A stretch of DNA of 64,000 nucleotides from Sphingomonas sp. IC081. Its GTDB lineage: Bacteria; Pseudomonadota; Alphaproteobacteria; Sphingomonadales; Sphingomonadaceae. A program made the position numbers and the translations under genes. Location of the stretch: NCBI RefSeq assembly GCF_006874585.1, contig NZ_CP029761.1, positions 1,933,001 through 1,997,000 on the forward strand, written 5' to 3'. The notes under the pieces were generated by a model. The model had not been told where the DNA came from and did not search any database. It saw only the letters and a list, made by a program, of their open reading frames with translations. Positions 1 through 8,895 of this stretch are shown one piece after another (the first letter of the stretch is position 1; each line of letters begins with the position of its first letter).

Positions 1-642
1 GATGACGCTGCCACACGGCAGGAAGCGTTCGCCGCTGATGTCGCGCACGAACTGCGCACCCCGCTTGCGGTGCTGTCGCTCGAACTCGACCAGTTCGACC
101 ATACCGAGGCAAGTCGCCTGAAAGCCGATGTCGCGGCAATGCGACGGCTGATCGATCAATTGATGCTGCTCGCCCAGATCGACGCGGCGGCGGCGGCGCA
201 ACTGGCACCCGAGGCCGTGCCGTTGACCGATGTAGCGACCGATGTCGTTAGCCTATTGGCGCCGGGTGTGATCGCGGCCGGCAAGACGATCGCCCTGGAA
301 GCCGGGGCGGAATCGCCGATCGTGCGCGGCCGGCGCGAAGCGATAGCGGCGGCGCTCCGCAATCTGGTGGAGAATGCGGTGCGCGCAACGCCTGCCGGTG
401 GCGCCGTGCAGGTGTTCGTCGGCCCTGGGTGTGCCATCCGGGTCAAGGATCAGGGGCCGGGCCTGTCTTCCGATCGGCTGCATGATCTGATCCGGCGCCA
501 CAGCCGCGCCGACCATGCCAGCAAGGACGGCGCGGGCCTCGGGCTCGCGATCGTCGAGCGAATCATGGCCGCGCATGGCGGCGCGCTGACCACCGATCCG
601 GGCGCACGCGAACTGACATTGCGGTTCCCGAAGAATAGCTGA
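1..642 (+). CDS. Sensor histidine kinase, C-terminal part (5' end outside window)
   Basis: The frame is open from base 1, so the N-terminal sensor and membrane part lies outside the window. Residues 9-28 hold a HisKA H-box (FAADVAHELRTPLAVLSLE, with the phosphoacceptor His at about 16). An N-box (ALRNLVENAVRATP) and a G-box (GAGLGLAIVERIMAAHGG) of a HATPase_c domain follow, and the protein ends soon after. It would autophosphorylate and pass phosphate to a partner response regulator, presumably encoded just upstream. It sits 49 bases before an RND metal-efflux operon, so a CzcS-like metal-sensing role is likely but inferred. Confidence 0.85.
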   Translation, partial: DDAATRQEAFAADVAHELRTPLAVLSLELDQFDHTEASRLKADVAAMRRLIDQLMLLAQIDAAAAAQLAPEAVPLTDVATDVVSLLAPGVIAAGKTIALEAGAESPIVRGRREAIAAALRNLVENAVRATPAGGAVQVFVGPGCAIRVKDQGPGLSSDRLHDLIRRHSRADHASKDGAGLGLAIVERIMAAHGGALTTDPGARELTLRFPKNS

Positions 643-691
643 ATCTCCTCGCCGTCAGGGAGCCGTCAGTTTGTCCCTCTAGGCGAAGGGC

Positions 692-1819
692 ATGAACAGC
701 CGAGCCTATCTTTCCATTGGCGCCATAGTAGCGGTCGGCATCGTGGCCGGCCTGTGGTGGATCGCTGCTGACTCGAACGCGCCGGCACCCCCTGCGGCAC
801 GGCCGGGGACGGTTCAGGCAAATGCTGGAGCCGTCCCCGGTGATCTCAGGGTGGACGGCAAGCAGGCGGCACAGCTTGGTATCCGGCTGGCTCCTGCGGT
901 CGCCGTTGAAGACGCCCCGCTGGCGACGGTGCCGGCGGTGATCCAGCCTCCGGCGAATGCGCGCGTGGCGGTGGCAGCGACCTTCCCCGGCGTGGTGATG
1001 CGCACGCTGGTCGTCGAGGGCGACACGGTGCGGCAGGGACAGCCGCTGGCGGTCATTTCCAGCCGCGAGGTGCTGATGATGGGCGCGGACCTGACGCGGG
1101 CAAATGCGCGCCTCGGAGTTGCTCGGTCGAATGCCGCCCGCCTGTCACAACTCAGCCGCGAGGGCATCATTGCCGGCGCTCGCGCCGACGAGGCCAGTGC
1201 GATGGCTGTGGAAACCAGCGCCGACGTTTCCGAGAAAGCGCGCATCCTGCGGATGGTCAACGGTCATGGCGCAAGCGGCAGCTATACGCTGACGGCGCCG
1301 ATTGCAGGCCGCGTCACGACCGCCAGCATCCAGGCGGGAGGTTCGGTGGACGGGACGACCGCGCCTTATGTGATCGACGCGGCGAACCGTTACGAAGTGC
1401 TCGGCCAGTTGCCCGAGCGGCTGGTGGGGCTGGTCCACCCTGGCATGACCGTGCGGATCGATCCAGACATCAGGGGCCGCGTGACGGCGGTCGGATCGAC
1501 CATCGATCCGGCAACCCGGTCAGCCAGCGTGAAGGCCGAGATCGCCGCCGGTCCAGGTATCGTGGCCGGGCGGGCAACCAGCCTGTCGATCGCCGGCCCA
1601 GCGCCTGCGGGTGCGGTTGGTGTGCCGGCTGCCGCAGTCGCCACGGTGAACAACAGGACTGTCGTCTTCGTCGCCACCACCGGCGGCTTTGCCATGCGCG
1701 ACGTAGAGATCAGCGGGACGGGCGGCGGCCAGGCCGTATTGCTGTCCGGCGTGAAGCCCGGCGAACAGGTCGTCATCGCTGGCACGAGCGCGCTCAAAGC
1801 GCTCGCCCTGTCGCGGTAA
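692..1819 (+). CDS. Efflux RND transporter periplasmic adaptor (CzcB-like)
   Basis: A 375-residue membrane-fusion protein of the HlyD/CzcB type. Residues 1-30 form an uncleaved or cleaved N-terminal hydrophobic segment, followed by a Pro/Ala-rich linker. A lipoyl-like barrel (FPGVVMRTLVVEGDTVRQGQ) and an alpha-hairpin region follow, and the second lipoyl half (YTLTAPIAGRVTTASIQAGG) comes next. It would link the inner-membrane pump to the outer-membrane channel across the periplasm. The stop lies 6 bases before the pump gene, so the two are co-transcribed. No His-rich metal-binding tail is present, and the metal cannot be named from this sequence alone. Confidence 0.88.
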   Translation: MNSRAYLSIGAIVAVGIVAGLWWIAADSNAPAPPAARPGTVQANAGAVPGDLRVDGKQAAQLGIRLAPAVAVEDAPLATVPAVIQPPANARVAVAATFPGVVMRTLVVEGDTVRQGQPLAVISSREVLMMGADLTRANARLGVARSNAARLSQLSREGIIAGARADEASAMAVETSADVSEKARILRMVNGHGASGSYTLTAPIAGRVTTASIQAGGSVDGTTAPYVIDAANRYEVLGQLPERLVGLVHPGMTVRIDPDIRGRVTAVGSTIDPATRSASVKAEIAAGPGIVAGRATSLSIAGPAPAGAVGVPAAAVATVNNRTVVFVATTGGFAMRDVEISGTGGGQAVLLSGVKPGEQVVIAGTSALKALALSR

Positions 1820-1825
1820 TCGGCC

Positions 1826-4800
1826 ATGCTTCGCGCGCTGGTCGCCACGGCCCTATCCTATCGCCTGCTCGTTCTCGCTCTCGCCCTGACAGTGGCGGGC
1901 CTCGGCGCATGGGCATTCGTAAACCTTCCTGTCGATGCCTATCCCAATATCGCCCAGACGCAGGTCAAGATGATCCTGAAGGCGCCTGGTATGACACCCG
2001 AGGAGGTGGAGAGCCGCGTCATCACGCCGATCGAGATGGAGATGCTGGGTATCCCCAATCAGGCGATCCTGCGCTCGACCGCCAAATATGCCATCGCCGA
2101 TATCACCATCGACTTCACCGATGGGACCGACATCTACTGGGCACGCCAACAGGTCGCCGAGCGCCTGTCCGGCGTGCTGGCCGACTTGCCGGCTTCGGTC
2201 GGCGGCGGTCTCGCCCCGATTTCGACGCCGCTGTCCGATATCTATATGTTCACGATCGAGGGGCCGCTCAGCCTCCAGCAGAAACGCGAACTGCTCGACT
2301 GGACGATCCGGCCCGCGCTGAGGACCGTGCCCGGCGTCGCCGACGTCAATGCGCTCGGCGGCTATGTGCGGACCTTCGAGGTCAGGCCCGATCCGGTGGC
2401 GCTGGCCAGCGCGAAACTCTCTATCGCCGACCTGCGCGGCGCGATCGAGAGCGGAAACCGCAATGACGGCGCGGGACGACTCACCAGCGGCGAGGAATCG
2501 CTGATCGTGCGCGCGGTCGGTGCGATCCGCACGATCAACGACCTGCAGTCGCTTGTGATCGCCAGCCGCGACGGCCGCATCATCCGTCTGGGCGACGTCG
2601 CAGCAGTCGGGACCGGCAGTCTCACCCGCTATGGCGCGGTCACCAAGAATGGCAAAGCCGAGGCGGTCGAAGGGCTGGTGATCGCCCTGCGCGGCGCCGA
2701 TGCCCGCATGGTCGTCGATGGCGTGCGCGCCCGGCTGGCGGAGCTTGAGAAAACCCTGCCGGCCGGCACCCATGTCGATGTCTTCTACGACCGATCCGAT
2801 CTGATCGGGCACGCCGTCGGCACGGTCGAGGAAGCGTTGCTCGAAGCCACGATCCTCGTGGTCGTCCTGCTCATCCTGTTCCTGGGCGACTGGCGGGCCG
2901 CCGCGATCGTGGCCGCTACCCTGCCGATGGCGGCGCTCATCACCTTCCTGTTCATGCACGGCATGGGCCTGTCCGCCAATCTGATGAGCCTGGGCGGACT
3001 CGCCATCGCCATCGGCATGCTGGTCGATGGCGCGGTGGTGGTGGTCGAGAATATCGTCGAGCGGCTCGGGCGTCCGCATGAGGAAGGCCATCCGCGCCTC
3101 AATCAGATTTTCCAGGCGTCAAGCGAGGTCATCGTGCCGGTTTCGGCCGGTATCATCATCATCGCACTCGTGTTCCTGCCGCTGCTTGCGCTCCAGGGAC
3201 TTGAAGGCAAGCTGTTCGCGCCGGTGGCCCTCACCATCGTCTTCGCGCTCGCCGGATCGCTGCTGCTGGCGCTCACGCTGGTGCCGGTCCTGTCGTCGTT
3301 CGGACTCAAGAGCGGCCATCATGGCGAGCCGTGGATCATGCGCCAGCTCTCACCGCGCTATCATGCGCTGCTGGCGACCGCGTTCGCTCACAAGCGGGTG
3401 GTCTATGGCCTGGCGGCGGCGGGCCTGGTGATCGCCGGCATGGCCTATGGCGCGGTCGGCAAGACCTTCATGCCGACGATGGATGAGGGCTCGGTGATCG
3501 TCCAGCTCACCAAGCTGCCTTCGATCAGCCTCGACCAGTCGGTGAAGGGCGACCTGGCGGTGCAGCGCGCGCTGCGCGCCGTGCCCGAGGTGCAGGATGT
3601 GATCGCCCGCGTAGGCTCCGACGAGATCGGCCTCGATCCGATGGGGCCGAACGAGACCGACAGTTTCGTGCGCCTGAAACCGCAGTCCGAGTGGCGCGGC
3701 GACAAGGACTTCGTGGTCGGCGAGATGCGCAAGGCGATCGAGGGACTGCCCGGCATCCAGCCCAGCTTCACACAGCCGATCGAGATGCGTGTGTCGGAGA
3801 TGTTGACCGGCGCGCGCGGCGATCTTGCCGTCAAGATATTCGGCCCGGACCTGGCGACGCTCGGTGATCTTGCCGGGCAGGTCCAGCACGCGCTCTCGGG
3901 CATAAGCGGCGCCTCGGAAGTCCTGACCGTCGCCAATGACAGTGTTGATTATCTTCAACTCGGCATCGATCGCGCGGCCGCCGGACGCTTCGGGATGCCG
4001 GTCGACCAGATGCAGGATGCGCTTCGCGCTCAGGTCGAGGGGGTTCGGGCCGGCATCGTCGCCGAGGGACAGAAGCGCGTGCCGATCGTCATCCGGGGTG
4101 ACGAGAGCCTGCGCTCCGATCCCGCCCGTTTCGCCGACCTGCAATTGCGCACGCCGGACGGAGGGTTGGCGCGCGTCAGCGACATGGCTCGGGTCGAGAC
4201 GACACAGGGTCCGGTCAAGCTCGATCATGAGAACGGCTCCCGCTTCGCGCTGGTGCAGGCGTTCGTTTCTGGCCGCGACCTGGTGGGCTATGTCGATGAG
4301 GCCAAGGCGGCGGTCGCCGCAAAGGTGAAGCTGCCGGCCGGCTACCGCATCGTCTGGGGCGGCCAGTTCGAGAACCAGCAGCGCGCCTCGGCCCGGCTGA
4401 TGCTCGTCATCCCGGTGGCGCTGCTGCTGATCTTCTTCGTGCTGCTGGCGACGCTGCGGTCGCTGCGCGCCGCGATCCTTATCCTGCTCAACATTCCGTT
4501 CGCGATGGTCGGCGGCGTCGTCTCGCTCTGGGCTTCGGGCGAATATCTCTCGGTGCCCGCATCGGTCGGGTTCATCGCTTTGCTCGGCATCGCCGTTCTC
4601 AACGGTCTCGTGCTGGTGGCCTATTTCCGTCAACTGCTGGCCGAGGGCTACGGCATGGCCGAGGCGGTCCGACAAGGCGCGGAGCGCAGGCTACGGCCGG
4701 TGCTGATGACCGCCAGCATCACGGCCTTCGGCCTGGTGCCCTTGCTGTTCGCCAGCGGCCCCGGATCGGAAATCCAGCGTCCGCTCGCCATCGTCGTCAT

Positions 4801-4897
4801 CGGCGGCCTCATCACGTCCACGCTGCTGACGCTCGTGCTTTTGCCCATCCTGTTCGAGCGCTTTGGCGAGAGCGCCGGGAAACCCGAAAATGCCTGA
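1826..4897 (+). CDS. Heavy-metal efflux RND pump, CusA/CzcA family
   Basis: A 1023-residue proton-driven inner-membrane pump with the RND repeat: TM1 near the N terminus, a large periplasmic loop, TM2-6 at about residues 335-480, a second periplasmic loop and TM8-12 near the C terminus. The fourth transmembrane segment reads AIAIGMLVDGAVVVVEN. The DG and VEN parts of the heavy-metal motif are kept, but the leading DFG of classical Co/Zn/Cd CzcA pumps is replaced by AIG, as in other HME subgroups. It is therefore a divalent or monovalent metal exporter of uncertain specificity. It overlaps the next gene by 8 bases. Confidence 0.9.
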   Translation: MLRALVATALSYRLLVLALALTVAGLGAWAFVNLPVDAYPNIAQTQVKMILKAPGMTPEEVESRVITPIEMEMLGIPNQAILRSTAKYAIADITIDFTDGTDIYWARQQVAERLSGVLADLPASVGGGLAPISTPLSDIYMFTIEGPLSLQQKRELLDWTIRPALRTVPGVADVNALGGYVRTFEVRPDPVALASAKLSIADLRGAIESGNRNDGAGRLTSGEESLIVRAVGAIRTINDLQSLVIASRDGRIIRLGDVAAVGTGSLTRYGAVTKNGKAEAVEGLVIALRGADARMVVDGVRARLAELEKTLPAGTHVDVFYDRSDLIGHAVGTVEEALLEATILVVVLLILFLGDWRAAAIVAATLPMAALITFLFMHGMGLSANLMSLGGLAIAIGMLVDGAVVVVENIVERLGRPHEEGHPRLNQIFQASSEVIVPVSAGIIIIALVFLPLLALQGLEGKLFAPVALTIVFALAGSLLLALTLVPVLSSFGLKSGHHGEPWIMRQLSPRYHALLATAFAHKRVVYGLAAAGLVIAGMAYGAVGKTFMPTMDEGSVIVQLTKLPSISLDQSVKGDLAVQRALRAVPEVQDVIARVGSDEIGLDPMGPNETDSFVRLKPQSEWRGDKDFVVGEMRKAIEGLPGIQPSFTQPIEMRVSEMLTGARGDLAVKIFGPDLATLGDLAGQVQHALSGISGASEVLTVANDSVDYLQLGIDRAAAGRFGMPVDQMQDALRAQVEGVRAGIVAEGQKRVPIVIRGDESLRSDPARFADLQLRTPDGGLARVSDMARVETTQGPVKLDHENGSRFALVQAFVSGRDLVGYVDEAKAAVAAKVKLPAGYRIVWGGQFENQQRASARLMLVIPVALLLIFFVLLATLRSLRAAILILLNIPFAMVGGVVSLWASGEYLSVPASVGFIALLGIAVLNGLVLVAYFRQLLAEGYGMAEAVRQGAERRLRPVLMTASITAFGLVPLLFASGPGSEIQRPLAIVVIGGLITSTLLTLVLLPILFERFGESAGKPENA

Positions 4898-5189
4898 CCT
4901 GCTTCTGACCTTCCATTGCGCGATCCGGGATACGGAGACGATCGTGGAAGCGATCCGCACCGTCGCGCGGGCGCCGATCCACGTCCGGGAAGAGGCGGTG
5001 CGTGGCCGGGATTTCAGCGACGCGCGAACCGCCGAACAGGTGACGGGCAATCTTCGGCGAAGTGCGGTCGAACTCATCATCGCGGACACTGTCCAGGAAG
5101 ATGTGATCCGAGCGGTGACGGACTCACGGCGCGAACGGCCGGTGCGCTGGCACGCCCTGCGGGTCGTCAGCCACGGGAGGATCGCATGA
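4890..5189 (+). CDS. DUF3240 family protein of metal-efflux operon
   Basis: About 99 residues, taken from the ATG at 4890 (MPDLLLTFHCAIRDTETIVE), which overlaps the pump stop and fits the family length better than an upstream in-frame start at 4863. DUF3240 proteins are small, ferredoxin-like and PII-like in fold, and are found almost only beside CzcA/CusA-type pumps, where a regulatory or metal-sensing role is suspected but not proven. The stop overlaps the start of the next gene (ATGA at 5186-5189), giving translational coupling. Confidence 0.8.
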   Translation: MPDLLLTFHCAIRDTETIVEAIRTVARAPIHVREEAVRGRDFSDARTAEQVTGNLRRSAVELIIADTVQEDVIRAVTDSRRERPVRWHALRVVSHGRIA

Positions 5190-6430
5190 GAGCGTCCGTG
5201 CTGGCCCTGGCCATGGTGCTGATGCTGGCGCCGGGCACACTCCACGCCCAGCGCGCCGACCTGCCGCCGGTCGAGAAAGTCAACGAAGCTCTCGACAACC
5301 ATCCAACCGTCATGGCGGCGGCCGCCCGGGTCGAAGCCGCCCGCGCGCGCGGGGACATGCTGCGCAGGGGCACCCATGAAGCGACGATCGCGGGCAGCTA
5401 TATTCGCCGCAGCGTCGACCGCGAAGGCGGCTATGACGAGTTCGACGCGACCCTGTCCCGCCCGTTCCGCCTTCCCGGCAAGGCTGCGCTTGACCGAGAA
5501 TCTGGCGCGCTGGGCGTCGAGGTTGCGGAAAACCAGATGGAGGATGCCCGCCACCAGGCCGCGTTGGTCTTGTCTGGACTCTGGCATGACTGGCTGACCG
5601 CCGGCAGCCATTATCGCAACGACCTCGACACGGTGCGCTCGCTGGAAGCGGCGCTGACCGCCTTGCGGCGCCGCGTCCAGCTCCGCGATGCTTCGGCGCT
5701 CGATCTCGACCAGGCTTCCGCTGCGCTGGCGCAGGCGCAGGCCCAGGCCGCTGCATCGCTCTCTGCGCGCGAGCAGGCGCGCGTGATCCTGGTCGCGACG
5801 TTTCCAGAGATACCGCTTCCTCCCGAGCCGGCTGAACTGGCCTTGCCCGAACGGCCGCTACAGAATCTCGAAACCATGCGGGCGCTGGTCGTCGAGCGCA
5901 GTCACGAGATTCGCGCCGCCGATCGCGAGGCACAGCGGCTAGCCGTCGTTGCGCGGCGGGTTCGAGCAGACCGGATCGCCGATCCCTCCTTTGGTGTCCG
6001 CTTGTTCAGCGAGCGTAGCGGCATGGAGCGAGGAGCAGGCGTGGTGGCATCCATCCCGCTGGGCGGTGGCTATCGCCGGGCAGCAGCCGATCAGGCTTCG
6101 GCCGAGGCGAACGCCGCCCGTCTTGAACTCGCCAATATCCAGCGATCGGTCGCGGCCATTGCCGACGCGGACCTGTCCAACGCACGCACCCGGCTGGAGG
6201 CGTGGCGAAGCGCGCAGGCATCGGCACAGAGCGCATCCGACGCTGCCGGGAGGACGGAGCGTGGTTATCAGCTAGGCCAGATTGATCTGGTCGATCTGCT
6301 CTATGCTCGTCGGCAGGCGAACGACGCCCGCCGATCCGAGATTGATGCGCGATCGGAAGCATCGCGGGCGCTGCTGAAGTTGCAGATCGATTCCCACAGC
6401 ATCTGGGTTCCCGAGGGCGACCATGATTGA
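5186..6430 (+). CDS. TolC/CzcC-like outer-membrane efflux channel
   Basis: 414 residues from the ATG at 5186, preceded by GGGAGG six bases upstream. The N terminus (MRASVLALAMVLMLAPGTLHAQ) is a clear signal peptide ending in an A-x-A-like site. The rest is rich in Ala/Arg/Gln coiled-coil helices with two OEP repeats, as in CzcC. It would form the outer-membrane duct of the tripartite metal pump. A longer frame reading through the DUF3240 gene exists but lacks coding sense. Last gene of the efflux operon; 127 bases separate it from the next regulator. Confidence 0.87.
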   Translation: MRASVLALAMVLMLAPGTLHAQRADLPPVEKVNEALDNHPTVMAAAARVEAARARGDMLRRGTHEATIAGSYIRRSVDREGGYDEFDATLSRPFRLPGKAALDRESGALGVEVAENQMEDARHQAALVLSGLWHDWLTAGSHYRNDLDTVRSLEAALTALRRRVQLRDASALDLDQASAALAQAQAQAAASLSAREQARVILVATFPEIPLPPEPAELALPERPLQNLETMRALVVERSHEIRAADREAQRLAVVARRVRADRIADPSFGVRLFSERSGMERGAGVVASIPLGGGYRRAAADQASAEANAARLELANIQRSVAAIADADLSNARTRLEAWRSAQASAQSASDAAGRTERGYQLGQIDLVDLLYARRQANDARRSEIDARSEASRALLKLQIDSHSIWVPEGDHD

Positions 6431-6557
6431 GGCGTGCGTCGTTCGTGGGCGTGAAGCCACGCCAAGGATCGTGCCCGTTTGACTATCAAGCAAAGTATCC
6501 TTTCAGGAAGGCTCTTGATCGAAAAGACGCGCTAACAAAAAGAATAGAGGGCTATGC

Positions 6558-7469
6558 GTGCCGTTCGACATTCGTCAGCTTCGCTACGCCATAGCGGCGG
6601 CAGATCATGGCAGTTTCTACCGAGCGGCGCGCGCATTGGATGTCGATCAATCGACACTTAGCCGGAGCATTCTCAAGCTGGAGCGCGTGGTCGGGGTGAA
6701 GATATTCGAGCGATCCCGCGCGGGCGTCACCATGACGATCGCGGGGCGTCAGCTCGTCCGCAGCGCCCGGCCGATGGTGGCAAGCGCCGACAAGCTGGTG
6801 GCGACCATGCGGGCGGCGGGGCAAGGCCGCGCCGGCGGGCTTATGGTCGGGCATTACAGTTCGGTCTCCGCCGGAAACCTGCGCGCGACCATGTTGGGCT
6901 GGCGCAACGCGCATCCCGATGCCGATCTAGATGGCGTGGAAGCGGACCGGCGCGCGCTGTTCGCCGGGCTCGATACCGGCGAGATCGACATTGCGATCCT
7001 GTTGGGCGACGCCAGCCATGACGGGTTCCGGCACGAATCGCTCTGGAGCGAGCGCGTAATGGTCGCGCTGCCGGCCAATCATCCGCTGGCCGAGCGTGAC
7101 CTGCTCCACTGGACGGACCTACGGCGAGAGCGGTTCCTGCTTACGGCCGCCGATCCCGGCCCGGAAATCCGAGACATGCTGCTGGGCCGCCTGTCGCTCG
7201 TCGGTGTCCAGCCGGACATCAGGATGCACCATGCCAGCCGCGAGACGATCCTAAGCATCCTAGGTGATGGGCTCGGCCTATCGATCGTCTGCGAGGGCGG
7301 GACGGGCGCGCGCTATCCCGATGTGGTTTACCGACCCGTTCATAGCGAACAGGGGCCGGTGCTCATCGGCTATTCAGGATACTGGCGGAGAGACAACGGC
7401 AATCCCGCGCTGCGGCGATTCCTCGCCTTCGTGCGCGACCGCTATGCGCTATCCTTCGACATCCCCTGA
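6558..7469 (+). CDS. LysR-family transcriptional regulator
   Basis: 303 residues starting at GTG 6558 (PFDIRQLRYAIAAADHGSFY). The first 60 residues are a typical LysR winged helix-turn-helix (RAARALDVDQSTLSRSILKL). The remainder is a periplasmic-binding-like effector domain. Its target is unknown; LysR genes often control a neighbouring gene, and the metal-efflux operon lies just upstream on the same strand. Its 3' end runs 28 bases into the convergent DUF2274 gene, marking the border between cargo and conjugation modules. Confidence 0.88.
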   Translation: MPFDIRQLRYAIAAADHGSFYRAARALDVDQSTLSRSILKLERVVGVKIFERSRAGVTMTIAGRQLVRSARPMVASADKLVATMRAAGQGRAGGLMVGHYSSVSAGNLRATMLGWRNAHPDADLDGVEADRRALFAGLDTGEIDIAILLGDASHDGFRHESLWSERVMVALPANHPLAERDLLHWTDLRRERFLLTAADPGPEIRDMLLGRLSLVGVQPDIRMHHASRETILSILGDGLGLSIVCEGGTGARYPDVVYRPVHSEQGPVLIGYSGYWRRDNGNPALRRFLAFVRDRYALSFDIP

Positions 7470-7678
7470 CGCTGGCTCTTGGTGAACGCCCGGTCAGTCG
7501 CCATGAATCGCGCTAGCATCGGGGCGACCAGCTTCTCCGGCGTCACAGCTTCGCTGCCGGTTTCAGTGGCCAGCGCAGCGGCATAGGCGACGAGATCGCG
7601 GTGGACGGCCGCAGGCAGCTCCACCGCCAGCTTGACGGGCCGGTCGTCGGCGAGCGGCCCGAGCTTCAACTTGGTCAT
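7442..7678 (-). CDS. DUF2274 domain protein, end of trb operon
   Basis: 78 residues (MTKLKLGPLADDRPVKLAVE...). DUF2274 proteins are small, of unknown function, and commonly follow trbI in ICEs and plasmids. The start overlaps the trbI stop (ATGA at 7675-7678), so it is the last gene of the operon. The core resembles a ribbon-helix-helix fold (VKLAVELPAAVHRDLVAYA), which would fit DNA binding, but this is inference. Confidence 0.75.
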   Translation of the reverse strand: MTKLKLGPLADDRPVKLAVELPAAVHRDLVAYAAALATETGSEAVTPEKLVAPMLARFMATDRAFTKSQRQGMSKDSA

Positions 7679-8895
7679 CGCGTTGCTCCGATAGGTTCGA
7701 GCACGAGATCGCGCGTGATGACCACGCGCAGGGGGTGCCCCGGCCGGATCGTGAGCGTCGGCTGCACGTTGAGCTGCCGCCGCACGATCTGCTGGCCCGT
7801 CTGATTGATGGTGTCCTGTGAGCCTCGCCGAAGGGCGCGGGTCAGGTCGTCCTCACTGTCCGCACCCAGCTCGGTCCCGACACCGACCAGCGTCGAAACG
7901 GCCGCCGCCCGTAGCAGGTTGCCCCAATGCTGGTTCACGCGGTCTTGCAGACCGGCGAATCCGGCTCCGTCCGCGCCGGGTTGGCGCTCGAGAACGATCG
8001 AGCGTCCGTCCGGCATGATGAGCCGATCCCAGGCGAGCAGCACGCGGGTCTGTCCGGCGGCGATCTCGCTGTCATACTCGCCGATCAGCCGCGCGCCCTG
8101 CGGGATGAGGAGGATGCGCCCGGTGGGGCTGTCATAGACATTCGCCGTCACCTGCGCGGTGATCTGGCCGGGGAGGTTCGAACGGACGCCCGTGATGAGC
8201 GCAGCCGGGATGATGCTGCCGGCCTGAACGATGTTGGGCGATGCCGGCGCTGTCAGCCGCTCGACGCTGACCGTGCGTTGGTTGGACGCCTGCGCCATGA
8301 AGGCGCGCTTGCCGGCCTGGTCGCCTTGCGCCGCCTGCTGGGCCGGTTCCTGCGCGGAAGGCGCCGGCAAGCCCGGCATCGAGACCGGCTCCGCACCCGC
8401 ACGCGCGCCGCCGCTGCCGAGAAAGACCGAGCTGGTGCGGGCCGCATCGCGTTCCTGCGCCGCGCGCTGCCGGGCGGCTTCCGCCGCTTGCGCGCGCGGA
8501 TCGGGCGGACCTGGCTGCGCGCCGATCGGCGGCACGGGCACGTCCTCGCCGCGCTGCTGCGCCGACACGATCGGGCGGCCGAGGTCGCCGGGAAGCGGCG
8601 GGCCGAGCCGGGGCGCCTGCGCATAATCGCGCGGGCCGGACGTGATGGTCTCGGCGGTGGCGCGGCTGTCGGTGTTGTAGAGTTCCTGCGCGGCCCGATC
8701 GCCCGGCGGTTGCAGCGCATAGATCAGCGAACCGCCGATACCGAGGCCGGCGGCGACGCCGACGACGGCGAGCGCCTTGCGGGAGAGCCGCATGACGCGG
8801 GGTGGATCGCCGCGAAGCTGGAACGCGGCGGGATCAGGGCGAGCGGGCTGCGGCTCCGGCCGTGCTTCGGCTGGCGCATCGTGGCTGTCAGTCAC
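7675..8895 (-). CDS. trbI: Conjugal transfer protein TrbI (VirB10-like)
   Basis: 406 residues from a GTG start at 8895 that overlaps the trbG stop. It has a cytoplasmic Pro-rich N terminus, one membrane helix at about residues 40-62 (ALAVVGVAAGLGIGGSLIYA), a long Pro/Gln/Ala linker, and a C-terminal VirB10 beta-barrel domain (VNQHWGNLLRAAAVSTLVGV). VirB10 proteins span both membranes and couple inner-membrane ATPases to the outer-membrane pore of the type IV secretion channel. Confidence 0.93.
   Translation of the reverse strand: MTDSHDAPAEARPEPQPARPDPAAFQLRGDPPRVMRLSRKALAVVGVAAGLGIGGSLIYALQPPGDRAAQELYNTDSRATAETITSGPRDYAQAPRLGPPLPGDLGRPIVSAQQRGEDVPVPPIGAQPGPPDPRAQAAEAARQRAAQERDAARTSSVFLGSGGARAGAEPVSMPGLPAPSAQEPAQQAAQGDQAGKRAFMAQASNQRTVSVERLTAPASPNIVQAGSIIPAALITGVRSNLPGQITAQVTANVYDSPTGRILLIPQGARLIGEYDSEIAAGQTRVLLAWDRLIMPDGRSIVLERQPGADGAGFAGLQDRVNQHWGNLLRAAAVSTLVGVGTELGADSEDDLTRALRRGSQDTINQTGQQIVRRQLNVQPTLTIRPGHPLRVVITRDLVLEPIGATR

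Noticed and set aside
1853-4675. Long minus-strand frames (412 and 441 codons) in the RND pump region
   Set aside because: They are antisense to the pump gene; the sequences are His/Asp/Arg-rich and without domains.
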